Below, piece by piece: positions 53,319 through 63,340 of a DNA stretch of 64,000 nucleotides. The notes beneath the pieces were generated by a model that did not search any database, was not told where the DNA came from, and saw only the letters and a list, made by a program, of their open reading frames with translations. The DNA lies in NCBI GenBank assembly GCA_030323885.1, contig CM059187.1, positions 133,946,029-134,010,028 on the forward strand, given 5' to 3'. Position 1 is the stretch's first letter; every line of letters starts with the position of its first letter. The position numbers were made by a program, and so were the translations under genes. Origin of the DNA: Branchipolynoe longqiensis. Lineage: Eukaryota > Annelida > Polychaeta > Phyllodocida > Polynoidae.

Positions 53319-53626
53319 ATGTGGTGGTAGGTAGACTCGGTAGAGCGCAGGCCTCCAGTGCAGAAGGTCGGGGGTTCAATTGCAGATCGAATCAAACCAA
53401 TGACTTACAAAATTGATACCAGCCAGGCAGTCGGCATTATTATCATAGGACAAGGACTGGTTGGCTTGGTGTCAGGATAATGTGACTGAGTGGGATATCA
53501 GGTAATGGTCCTGATGGTTGGGTCTCCCAGTGGGGCAGCACCAGAAAGTCGTCATGAGTGTGCTCTCTGACAAGTCTGATATGACTTTAGATGTTGCAAG
53601 GACGTAAAACTCCAACAACCAACCAA
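53319..53626 (+). mobile_element. SINE (type 2 head)
   Basis: Head GGTAGACTCGGTAGAGCGCA, B box GGGTTCAATTGC, body slightly shortened, CCAACAACCAACC tail. Confidence 0.88.
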
Positions 53627-53740
53627 AGGCCTACTTGTCTGTGCCAGGAAAGATCGTGGAAAAACAGTTGGGGTTTCTTGGCCGTTCCTCCATAATGCTT
53701 ACAGAATGCGCATCACAGTCTCTACAAAGTGAAAACGAAC

Positions 53741-54063
53741 CAAATGGGACGGCTGAATGAGTTGAGCCTCCGTCTCCGTTTTGGTAGATCGTGGGATTCG
53801 AACCCACGGGTTCGAACCCTGATCGAGTCAAAGTGATGACTTAAAAAGTGATACGTGTCGCTTCCTAGCCAGGCTTTTAGCATTATTTGAATAGGGCAAG
53901 GACTGGTTGACTGAGTGGGATATCAGGTTATGGTCCTGGCAGTCTGGTCTCCCAGTGGGGCAGCACTACAAAGACTCCATGACTGCACACTGTCACAAGT
54001 CGGTACCCGTCCTGATATGACCTTAGATGTTGCCAGAACGTAAAGTTCCAACAACCAACCAAC
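53741..54063 (+). mobile_element. SINE (type 1)
   Basis: Head GGACGGCTGAATGAGTTGAG, B box GGGATTCGAACCC, body with a small deletion near 53,905, CCAACAACCAACCAAC tail. Confidence 0.9.
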
Positions 54064-54662
54064 AAAATGCAGACGTGATTTGCTAAGCATTTCTAATACA
54101 TTTTAGGGTATGTCTAATATATTCCTATTTGACAAAGGATGTATATATGTGTATATATAATGATATATGTACATATAAAAGTATAGTGAATTGCTCTCAC
54201 ATGTTCAGGTCAAATGCCACATAAATAGGTAGGCGTGGATAAGCTGATTGCACTAGGGAGCATAGATAGACTAAAGGTTGGGACACCTGCCCTGGGATGG
54301 TAGACTTGTGAGTTCGAAACCCACTTTAAGTTTAAGCAAAGTATCCAATTTGTTTGTGTGGGTGTGTATATACATATTAAAACGGATAGAACACCAGTGC
54401 TTACGAGGTAATGAGAATTATCCAATTCAGATATTTAGATGATTTATTCAGGTAAAATGTTGCTTTTTGTTTAGCGCTTAAAATATCAAAATTTGCATAT
54501 CGTCATCATGCATCTACCCAAACATTGTTTTCAACGTTTTTCTTGTAAGACACAATCGTTGCTGCTTAACAAGAATCATCAAAATCGTGTTTAAATGTGT
54601 TGATGTGTTAAAATGACGTTATGGATGTCCGTTAAAATGATGTTATGGATGGTTCATTTTAA
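54064..54662. other. No gene; decayed tRNA-like fragment
   Basis: 54,245-54,325 (CACTAGGGAGCATAGATAGA ... GAGTTCGAAACCC) resembles the third SINE head type. 54,610-54,655 holds two copies of GTTAAAATGAYGTTATGGATG. Confidence 0.45.
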
Positions 54663-55711
54663 TGGCTTTCTCAAAATCAAAAAGTGGAACAAAACAAATT
54701 CAACTCTGATATATGCACAACGAACTTATACTGGACACAACGTGCATTTATAAAAATGGAGCAGGGCCTATCAGATGAAGCTATGATTAAACGAGGAGTT
54801 CGGCAGGGGTGTGTACTGTCACCATGTCTTTTTAACCTGTACACAGAGATGATTTTCAGACACATTGAAGAGTGCAAGGGAGTGACAATAGGTGGCATGA
54901 ACATGAACATCAACAATCTTAGATATGCCGATGACAGTGTAATACTAGCAGACAGTGAGAAAAACCTCCAAGATATTGTGAATAGAATCAATAAAGCTGG
55001 AATACTATTCAACATGAAGATGAATGCCAGGAAGACCAAAACAATGGTTATAAGTAAAAAAGACAGATAAACCAAATATCAATATAACCATAGATGGCAC
55101 AAACATAGAACAAGTATCTGAATTCATATATCTCGGACAAAAGATTACAAATGATGAGAGATGTGAGGAAGAAATTAAGAGAAGGATAACAATGGCCCGA
55201 ACAACATTCTCCAAAATGTATAGAGTGTTAACATCAAGTAAGATATTAATACATACAAGGAAGCGTATTCTTCAGTGTTATGTGTGGTCTACTCTAATGT
55301 ATGGGGCTGAGAGATGGACAATCTCTAAGAAAATATACAAACACTTAGCAGCATTTGAGATGTGGACTTATCGAAGGATGATGAAAATATCATGGACAAA
55401 GAAGATCACCAACAAAGAAGTTCTCAGAAAAATTAAAAATAAGAAATGTTTGTTTGCCACTATACAGGCAAAGAAACTTATTTATTTTGGCCAGATCATT
55501 CGTCAGAGTTCAATATACCGTACATTGTTGGAAGGGAAGGTGAATGGCAGCAGAGGGAGAGGGAGACCAAGAACATCATGGTTTACAAATATTTCACAGT
55601 GGACAGGCTTGAATTATTCACAGTCTATCAGAACAGCACACCATCGGGACAAGTGGAGAACCATTGCATCCAACCCTTGACTAGAGGACGGAACTATTGA
55701 TTGATTGATAT
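54663..55711 (+). mobile_element. 5'-truncated LINE, probably RTE-like
   Basis: Only the last part of the RT and the C-terminal region remain, ending in a (TTGA)n tail (55,697-55,709), as expected for target-primed insertion of a truncated non-LTR element. The C-terminal region resembles that of RTE/BovB-type LINEs; clade is from memory of that signature. Confidence 0.8.
54684..55680 (+). pseudogene. LINE reverse transcriptase C-terminal half, one frameshift
   Basis: 54,684-55,070 contains RT motifs: IKRGVRQGCVLSPCLFNLY (motif B region) and LRYADDSVIL with the intact YADD catalytic pair. The frame then closes at TAA, because of an indel in the A run at about 55,056-55,061. Reading continues in the +1 frame with TIDGTNIEQVSEFIYLGQKI and onward. 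55,192-55,680 gives the typical tail: LMYGAERWTISKK, FEMWTYRRMMKISW, FGQIIRQSS, GRGRPRTSW, HHRDKWRTIASNP and stop. The 5' half (endonuclease, RT fingers) is absent. Recent loss is suggested by only one lesion. Confidence 0.88.
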
Positions 55712-55845
55712 GCACAACATTTAAACCTTCATATGATTATGGATCCTGCTGTGTTATGTGAAATGTTTTCAGCTATTATTTGGAATGTTTTCACTTTTGA
55801 TTTCGATGTCACAAAAGTGGTACACCGTTTATGAGAACGACCCAC

Positions 55846-55880
<35 letters not shown>

Positions 55881-56680
55881 CACTGCCTAACCTGCCCCTT
55901 TATGAATATATATATATATATATTAAATACACATACTTCTGAGCTACCCCTCCCTCCCAATACACATACAAAGCCTCTCCGACTGAACTGCCTCCACCGC
56001 CACATAGATACGATATGGCGTCAATATAGCGATATAGATAAGGATGGCGCAGTTGGCAGGGAAGGGTAGGGGAGAGGAGGGTAGGGAGGGGAGGGGGGGA
56101 GGGGAGGGGAGGGGATGGGGAGGAGAGGTCGAATAGGGTGAGGTATTATGCATTGAACTTGGTGCGAAGGCAGATATCAGTTATGTCCAGGAAGTGGTGG
56201 GTCCCGTGGGTACGTTGAAGTCTGGGGTGACAACGCTATACAAATATATATGTATATGTATAAATATATATGTAAATATATACATATATATCATTCCTCT
56301 ACTCTCCCCTCTTCTCCTGCTCCCTCACCCACGCACACACCACGTCCACCACGCTGTCTCCTCATCCACATCGAGCCTTCCTCAATCAAAAGTAAGCCGC
56401 CAAGTGTAATGTATAATATGGTTGGTTAGAGAGATACATTAAAGGTTATTTATATCCACATAATAAATGATATAGTAATAGTATACATATGTACACGTAT
56501 ATACATATACATACACATACATATGTACATTATATACACAAGTATACATATATATATGTATATACATATATATATATGTATATACATATATATGACGGTT
56601 TGGTTGAGAATGGGCCGACGTGGATGAAAGTGAGAGGGTAGCCTATTGTGGGATGTGGTGTGGGCAGGGAGGGAGGGAGG
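55712..56680. other. AT and GT microsatellites, no gene
   Basis: (TA)n at 55,846-55,880 and 55,907-55,925; a GGGGAGGGGA run at 56,065-56,125; TATACATA-type runs at 56,240-56,292 and 56,460-56,595. Confidence 0.65.
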
Positions 56681-57274
56681 ATTGTTTTTGTTTTTGGGGA
56701 GTTTTCAGTCGCATTGGTGCGCTGAAGGCTGCAAATCTGCAGCACTGAATTGGCACCACTGAAAGCGGTCCCATGTGGTCAGGAGTTGGCTTCCAATGGG
56801 TAGTGGTCAGAGAAATGGGGGGGGGGGGGAGGACAGGAGGGGAGGAAGGAAGGAAAAGGGCAGCCTAAGAGCCCAACCACAGTCCTCTGAGAGGGCCGGG
56901 GGAGGCTGGGTGGTTGGTGTAGGTTTATGTCCCAGTAAGACGCTAGGCCATAGCAGGACATGCACCGACTTGTGACAGCACCCACTAACGGCAACTTTAT
57001 AGTGCTGCCCCACTGGGAAATCAGTCCGCCGGCACCATGACCTGATGTCCCACACAGTCACATTAACCTGACACTGTGGGCCCAGTCCCTGTCCTGACCT
57101 CATAACGCCAATCGCCAAGCAGCAACAGGTACCTATTTTATACATCATTGGTTTGACTCGACCAGGATCCAAACTTCAGTCCCTCCAGATTCACCAGTAT
57201 GCACAGTAAGTCCGGCCAAGGCCAGAGGAAGAATTGAAGTGAGGATGGGATTAGTTAGGCAGTGGGTGGGGTTA
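56681..57274 (-). repeat. Inverted copy of the block flanking the LTR element (no insertion)
   Basis: The reverse complement matches 39,088-39,450 joined directly to 43,964-44,208. The site equivalent to the LTR-element insertion is at about 56,915 (GGTTGGTGTAGG) and is empty. Confidence 0.85.
56925..57235 (-). mobile_element. SINE (variant head) in the inverted copy
   Basis: Reverse-oriented body (TAGTGCTGCCCCACTGGGAA; TTGGTTTGACTCGACCAGG) with the same unusual head as 39,137-39,446. Confidence 0.75.
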
Positions 57275-57394
57275 GCTGTTAGTTGTTAGTGAAAATTGGT
57301 GGTTAGTTGGTAGTGGGAGGGAGGAGGCCATGGACGATGATGGTTGAGGGAGAGGGGCGGGGGTGGGGCTGGGGGGGTGTAGTCGGTGCTGCTA

Positions 57395-57770
57395 TCTCCC
57401 GAGTGGGGACCGGCCGATACTGCCGGGCGCATATTCCGGCGGCGTCTCCCGGCGGCGTCTCCCGGCGCGCGGCCCCGTCTCGCCGCGCTGTGATAACCCG
57501 GCCCCGATAACATCGTGTAGCCTGTTGATTTATCGCCGGGGGGTGTCTAATAGGGCGGCGGGTCTAGCCGCCCCTCGGTTGTTCTGTGTCAGCTGTCCCT
57601 ACCCGGCCGCCGCCCAACTACCCATGGCCGCCCGCATCGGCCGCATCGGCCGCATCGGCCGCATCCCAAACCGCCCCCCACATCACCCCCCAAGCAGGCC
57701 CCGGCCGGCCGGGGAACAGCGGCGGGCCGGGGACCCGCGTCGGTCGGTAATAGATGGGAAGGAGGCACTG
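57395..57770. promoter_or_regulatory. CpG-rich island with GATA-type motifs
   Basis: CpG-dense unique sequence, including GCGGCGTCTCCCGG twice and CGCATCGGC repeated four times (57,631-57,665). Three GATA words fall within 50 bases (GTGATAACC, CCGATAACA, TTTATCGCC; 57,490-57,535). A 142-codon frame crosses it but has no domain. Candidate promoter or enhancer by composition only. Confidence 0.35.
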
Positions 57771-59095
57771 AATCACGTGGTTTTAAGTTAATCTGGGAGA
57801 AATAATAAGGAAATGTGGACAGTGCTGACCCTAGTGGTTCTTCATTTGGCCGCACCCCATTTCCATGACAACCCAATCTGAGAAAGCCATTCGTCAGCCC
57901 TCCCGACGGCTCTCCCTCCGCCGGCCACCACGCCCCCCCCCCCTCCCACCCCGCCCTCCACCCTTCCCCCGAGCCGGGGTGTCTCCACTTGGAGACGGGT
58001 CTCCTGGCTGGCTGGCGGCCTTACACCCCCCCCCTACCCGCCCGTCCCACGCCCCCCCCCCCCCGCCCTGACACCGCCAACCAGCGCAGGAGCCCTAGCC
58101 GCTAACCACAGATCAATGGCGTTCCCTTGCTCTCCCTCAGCGTCTTGCCAAGCCTTCATTTCCAACCCTTCTACTTCCCCCAATCCCCACCCCCCAAACT
58201 CCCCAGTATCCAACCCCAAACCTCTAATCCCCAGCCCCTATCCCAACGTTCAACTCCCCAACCTCCAACCACCAACCCCCACTCTCCAACCCCCAGCCCC
58301 AACCCCCAACCATGAACTCCTAACCCCCAATACACAATACCCAACCTCCAACACGCAATGCCCAACCCCAACCCCAGTCTCCAACCCCCAGTCCCTAACG
58401 CCCAACGTCCAACGCCCAACACCCAACGCTCCACCATCAACTCCCAACCCTCAACACCCAATACCCAACACCTAACACCCAATACCCGACCCAATACCAA
58501 CCCTTAACACCCAACCCCAAACCCCAACACTGCCAACCGCCAACCCCCCACCCCCAATCATTAACCATTAACCCCTAGCCTCTAGCCCGTCGCCCCCCTA
58601 GTCCCCAACACCCAACGCCCAACAGCCATCTGCCAGCCCACAAACCCACAAACCCACAAACCCTCAAACCTCCAGCCCCGAAATCGCCCAATCCCAAACC
58701 CCCAACGCCAACCCCCCCAATCCCCTGCACCCAACACCCAAGCCCCAACCCACCAACCCCCAAGCCCCAACCCACCAACCCCCAACCCCCAACCTCCCAA
58801 ACCCTCCAACCCTCCAACCACCCAGACCCCCCCCCCCCCAATCCCCTACACCCAACACCCAAACCCCAACCCCCAAACCCGCCAAACCCGCCAAACCCGC
58901 CAAACCCGCCCAAACCCGCCAAACCCGCCAAACCCCCCACCAAACCCCCCAAACCCCCCAAACCCCCAAAACTCCCCCAAACCCCCCCAAACCCCCCAAA
59001 CCCTCCAACCACCCAACCCCCCAATCCACCCAGCCTCCAACCCCCTTCCAATCCACAAATCCCACAACCCCCCCCCCCCCCCCCCGCCATGTAAC
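57771..59095 (+). repeat. C-rich arrays (CCCAAC, CCAAACCCG words)
   Basis: 57,925-58,075 is C-rich. 58,160-58,760 is CCCCCAACCCC/CCAACGCCCAAC. 58,868-58,935 is near-perfect CCAAACCCG. 58,935-59,010 is CCAAACCCCC and 59,066-59,087 a C run. None matches the TTAGGG telomere motif. Confidence 0.85.
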
Positions 59096-59546
59096 CACTT
59101 TAACTGCCACACTCTCCTTGATATATGGCCATTGCAATTGCAGCTCCGTGCTGGCCGTGCAGACATTAGTACCGCTCCGTGACGTGTATCAATTGCCATC
59201 ACTCCCCTGACACGTCGAATAGCAGAACACGCTTCTGCCATGTATTCAACATCAAAGTAGCCCCTTCCCACCTGCTCTCCTCTCATAACATATATTAAGC
59301 GCTTATTGCCCGATATGGGCCTTGAGGAATAAGGGTTGATCGAGGAGTATTTTACTGAGGGATAGATATGCTCCTCTCCTCTCCCTCCCCATTCATACCT
59401 CATGGCGTGTAGTTTATAGAACTCTTGTGGCGATTTTTATCAACCAATGTAATACTAATATAATGACAATTTATAATTCAGAATTAGAGATTTGCTTACC
59501 TGATTTTAGCATGTTTACTAAACTTTAAAATTTGCTATATTATATG
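59096..59546. other. No gene or repeat recognised
   Basis: Unique-looking AT-rich sequence. Confidence 0.35.
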
Positions 59547-59550
59547 TTAA

Positions 59551-59774
59551 AGTTGCATAGTCCGATGAAAGCATCAAATTTTCAAAGGCAAAGCATTTAT
59601 CTCGATTTGAACTTACATTTTCAACTTAGGTACTGGTGTGTTTATTACACATTTATTGGCATATTAAGCCAATAGAAACTGCCTATGGAACTAGAGTTAG
59701 ACATGATATGTAGAATCAAATCTATTTCAGTGTTTTGGTTCTGAAAATTTGGTGCATCATTGGACTATGCAGCT
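59551..59774. mobile_element. TTAA-type MITE, complete (224 bp)
   Basis: AGTTGCATAGTCCGATGAAA to ATCATTGGACTATGCAGCT, flanked by TTAA at 59,547-59,550 and 59,775-59,778. It is the shortest complete copy. The interior is nearly palindromic (ATCTCGATTTGAA and TAGAATCAAATCTAT sides). Confidence 0.9.
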
Positions 59775-59944
59775 TTAAATAACTCACAGAGAATAAGTTG
59801 TTTCAAAATATATATACTTTGACCAGTCGTATGCGATCATGATAATTGAGAATAAATTTAATAAGTTGTTGATGTTACTGCATCTTTACGATTTTAGGCG
59901 CTTAGGTGGAATGATTGACTTTTGGGGGGCGGGTAAATATGTTT

Positions 59945-59996
59945 ATTCTCCTGAATAAGTCTTTTGTCAGTGCCAAAGCACTGGTCTTCCAGCCAT
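59945..59996 (-). repeat. Two-hairpin dispersed repeat, copy D
   Basis: In reverse GGAAGACCAGTGCTTTGGCA then CTGACAAAAG, followed by a second stem TTATTCAGGAGAATAA. Confidence 0.75.
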
Positions 59997-60425
59997 TTTT
60001 CAATTCAGGGTTATGCAAAATCAAAATATATATTTTTTAATATCTACTTACAACATCGCCTAAAGATAAATATGCTGGCATTATTTGTTTGCTGTTGCCT
60101 TTTTTTAAGAAAAAAAAGGATATCCCGATATTTTAATAAATAAATCATATACTAAAAAATTTCCATCCAACTGGTATAATAATGTCATTGTCCATGTTGC
60201 CGGTAACATGCATAATTCAAAATCCTGGCTACGGGCTGATATTATGAATACCATAGATACCGTTCGTAGCGCGCGTCGCTATGTAAAAAATTAACTTCCG
60301 GTAGTAGATTCAAAGGCTAGTCCAGTCCTTACCTGACCGTCGCTGAAGTCGGTTCATTGGTGTTCAATACTAAAATTTTGAATTACTTGACTACTTGACT
60401 TACCGGCTTAACTTCTTGCGTCAAT
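59997..60425 (+). other. Upstream region of the DIRS-like element
   Basis: AT-rich to about 60,200, then more complex sequence up to the Gag start. The 5' terminal repeat should lie here, but cannot be bounded because its 3' partner is outside the window. Confidence 0.4.
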
Positions 60426-61616
60426 ATGCCAAGACCTGGTAAAGCGCACATTAATGTTGGGAGATATTCTAAGGCATTACTGGAATCAATGGACGTAACA
60501 GAAGATCTGGTTGGACCCAGTACAAGTCGACGAAATGTCGTTCGTCCAGGATCATCTACTCAACTGCAAATGGAGGAGTTATCGTCGCCAACGCCTGTGT
60601 TGTCGTCGTGTATTGCTTCGGGTCCGTCTCTGGAGGATATCTCCCGACTTTTAGACTCGAAGTTGGCAGCAACACAGCAACCTTTATTGGATAGGCTTGC
60701 TTCACTGGAAATTGCAGCCATGTCAAATGTGGGTCAGTCGTCAAGTGACGTGGCAGTAGGTCATCATGACGTCACAGATGTAGATAGTGTAACGGCTATA
60801 AACACAACTATTGTGTCTCCTGCACGCTCGACTGCCTCGTGCGGACTACGTTCAATGCTACATTCAGCCAGAGGTACAGTACAAATTTCTTCTGGTAGTG
60901 ATATCGTGCGTAAGAGAGCACGTGAATGTATTCCGTTTAATTGTGATGGGTCTGATAGTGATGAGTCAATGATGAGGGATCTGATTAGGATTGCGGGAAA
61001 GAAAGCTAAACGCTCGGGCAAATTGGCATTGTTACCTCACAAGTATGTAGTTAGGAATGACAAAAAAGGGAAAGTAGCTCAAGGTGAGGCGCACTGGTTT
61101 GAGTACCTGGCTGCGATCCGGCGCATGATAAAACGGGGCGATGTGCCGGATTCATGGATTCCGCATCTTGAGGGACATATTGACAGTATTCTTGATATGG
61201 CCCAGAACTACACATGGAAAACTTGTTTGGCGTACAGTGAGAAGATTTTCTCTATGATATCTGATAAACGGTTGCCTGACGGGTGGACTGATCAAGGAAA
61301 AATAATAGAGATTAGGCGAGATGTATGTGGCCTGGGTAGGCGGGTTGACTCATATGTGGCGAAACATGGACAAGGGATTGTATATACTGAATATAAAAAA
61401 GGAGTTGACGCTCGACCATGCCTCATATGGAACAAAGGGGGTTCGTGTGGTTATAGTGCCGATCATGGAGAAGGCACCGATAAATTCTTGCATATATGCG
61501 CGTATTGTGCTTTTAAACTAAAACGTAAACACCCCCATAAAGAGCTAGACTGTATGACGAAGCAGAGGTCAAGGGATAATCATCAAAGTGAACATGATCG
61601 TACAAAGAATTTTTAG
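60426..61616 (+). CDS. gag: DIRS-like Gag
   Basis: 396 codons from an ATG (AATATGCCA) in a plausible context to TAG. Residues 1-150 are Ser/Thr-rich and probably disordered (with a weak helix SLEDISRLLDSKLAATQQPL). RKRARE near 160 looks like a nuclear localisation signal. Residues about 195-320 are helical with LPHKYVVRND and GEAHWFEYLAAIRRMIKRGD, the likely capsid-like part. Residues about 330-375 hold a Cys/His cluster: CLIWNKGGSCGYSADHG, FLHICAYC and HPHKELDC, a pattern seen at the C terminus of DIRS-type Gag proteins. Role: RNA binding and particle assembly (family inference). A T5 run (61,610-61,614) precedes the stop, and the next frame overlaps in -1. Confidence 0.75.
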   Translation: MPRPGKAHINVGRYSKALLESMDVTEDLVGPSTSRRNVVRPGSSTQLQMEELSSPTPVLSSCIASGPSLEDISRLLDSKLAATQQPLLDRLASLEIAAMSNVGQSSSDVAVGHHDVTDVDSVTAINTTIVSPARSTASCGLRSMLHSARGTVQISSGSDIVRKRARECIPFNCDGSDSDESMMRDLIRIAGKKAKRSGKLALLPHKYVVRNDKKGKVAQGEAHWFEYLAAIRRMIKRGDVPDSWIPHLEGHIDSILDMAQNYTWKTCLAYSEKIFSMISDKRLPDGWTDQGKIIEIRRDVCGLGRRVDSYVAKHGQGIVYTEYKKGVDARPCLIWNKGGSCGYSADHGEGTDKFLHICAYCAFKLKRKHPHKELDCMTKQRSRDNHQSEHDRTKNF

Positions 61617-63340
61617 TTTGCAGTCGACTGGAGGCTGATTCAACTGTCGAAGAACTGTGCATTCCTGACGTCATCGAGGGTTGCTGCGAGGTTCCATTAG
61701 ATGGCGGCACGCTCGTACAAGATGGCGTCGGACGGTTCAACAAGGACTCCGTTAAGGTCGGTGGTGTACATTCGTCGGTGTCTCCCCAGAGCTTAGATGT
61801 AATTCTGTCGCGTACCCTAATAGCACCTTCACTCACCTCACCTTTTTTAGTAGATGTTGTTTGTGATAATCATGATCATGGCCCAAATGTTTTAGGTCGT
61901 GGTCTGCCACCCGTATCTGTTCGTCTTAAAAGTGAGATTGCTAATGTTTCTTGTGGTAAGGGGAAGCGGTCGCATTCCATGTCTGGTGCCCCGCCCTTAC
62001 ATGGTAAGTTAAAAAAATTTATGGGTGTTGACACTGGCTGTAAAGATTTTGAGTATCCCGATCCTGACATTGTCAAAAATATTGTGTATAGCTGCTCTAC
62101 TTTTGGGAACAGGTACAAATGGTTTAATCCAACCCTGCGCGTGTTAAATTCTACTGAGGGTGCTAATAATTTATTGGAAGGTGACGTGAATTTAATTCTA
62201 AATATGGGGACACTACGAACACCACAACCTGAGACGGACCGCTTGAGTGTGTTCCATACACGCGGTTGTCATAGCAACACCATCACAAAGTCCAGTGCTG
62301 TCCATCAGCTTACTCCTGAGACAAAATCAACTTTGGGCCTCTGTGCCAACAGTCATATTGACCCCATTGACAGTCATGGTCAATTGCTTGGTTCTGAGAC
62401 CGACAGTGGAAACTGTGTAACTTTCACTGGGGATGGCTTTTTGCTCCCTCCAAAGCCTACCGCTGGTCCAGTCGCTAGCGTAGTTAAATATTCTTCTGAT
62501 AGTCTTGGTCAGTCAAGCATGCCTTGTATGTCTAAACCTGTGTTACCTGTTGCTATTATTGGTTCGTTATCGGTTGAAGGGTTGACTGACTTAGCATATC
62601 CACTTTTAGATACTCAAACTGTAAGTGTTCAAACCTGTGTTGCCTCGAACACCGACACTGACTGTGCTCTCAGTGCCCGGGAGCCTCCCATGGCTCCACC
62701 CAACTGTTCTAGTGTTACAAAAAATGCTGATTTTGGTATAATCAGCCCTGTGTTACCGCTAAATTCTGTTGGCGCTTTGCCGTGTTCCTTGACTGATGTT
62801 GTTGATGTTTCTGTTGACCCGTTGCGACATGATATTATTACCAGTGTTGATGCATTAGTCACAGTTTCTGGATATGAAACTGAAAGTAGTTTACACGTCG
62901 CATCTTCTAACCATAACAAATTTTCTGAGAAGTCTCCGTTTGAATATAAAAGTTATGTGCTGGCACACTGGCCTGGTTTAACCTTTAACTGTAACCTATT
63001 TTTGGAGTATGCTGACATTTATGCCAAAGTACGCGGTACTGGCTTGCCAAATTATTTAGATGCTAGAGTGCCAGTTCCCTCTGGTCTCATTATAAATAAA
63101 TGGAAGGAGCTCTTGTTGGATTATTTTGATGTACAATTGGTAAATTTTTGGAATTTGGCTGGCCATCTAATTTTACTGGTAATTTTATCCCTACTGCTTC
63201 CGATTCTAATCATACGTGTAATAAGGAAGATCTATTTTGGATCAACAAGTATGTCAGTACTGAACTATCTCATGGTGCGCTGCTGGGACCATTTAATAAT
63301 CCTCCTTTTTCTCCATGGGCCCAAATTAGTCCTATTATGA
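61589..63340 (+). CDS. DIRS-like ORF2 linker frame, unknown function
   Basis: Open in the -1 frame relative to Gag from just after a TGA at 61,586-61,588, overlapping the Gag end by 28 bases. No ATG lies near its start, which favours translation by frameshift from Gag. About 580 codons: acidic and Ser/Thr/Val-rich, with phrases such as DSTVEELCIPDVIEG and KFMGVDTGCKDFEYPDPDIV. No catalytic motif or membrane segment is recognised before residue 500. The last meaningful part (FKSYVLAHWPGLTFNCNLFL ... KELLLDYFDVQLV) is the lead-in to the RT domain. After about 63,148 the frame is no longer conserved-looking and the RT continues in the next -1 frame, so 63,149-63,340 is probably not translated in this frame. 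Confidence 0.6.
61610..61614 (+). promoter_or_regulatory. T5 run before the Gag stop, possible -1 frameshift site
   Basis: Gag reads AAG AAT TTT TAG. With TTT in the P site and a stop in the A site, a one-base backward slip keeps TTT paired and continues as TTA GTT TGC into ORF2. It does not fit the full X-XXY-YYZ rule. Confidence 0.35.

Noticed and set aside
57363..57791. 142-codon frame in the CpG-rich block
   Set aside because: No domain, includes a simple CGCATCGGC repeat, and competing frames are open because of GC content.
58160..59010. Telomere-like C-rich repeat (CCCAAC, CCAAACCC)
   Set aside because: No (CCCTAA)n register; period and content drift, so ordinary C-rich simple sequence.
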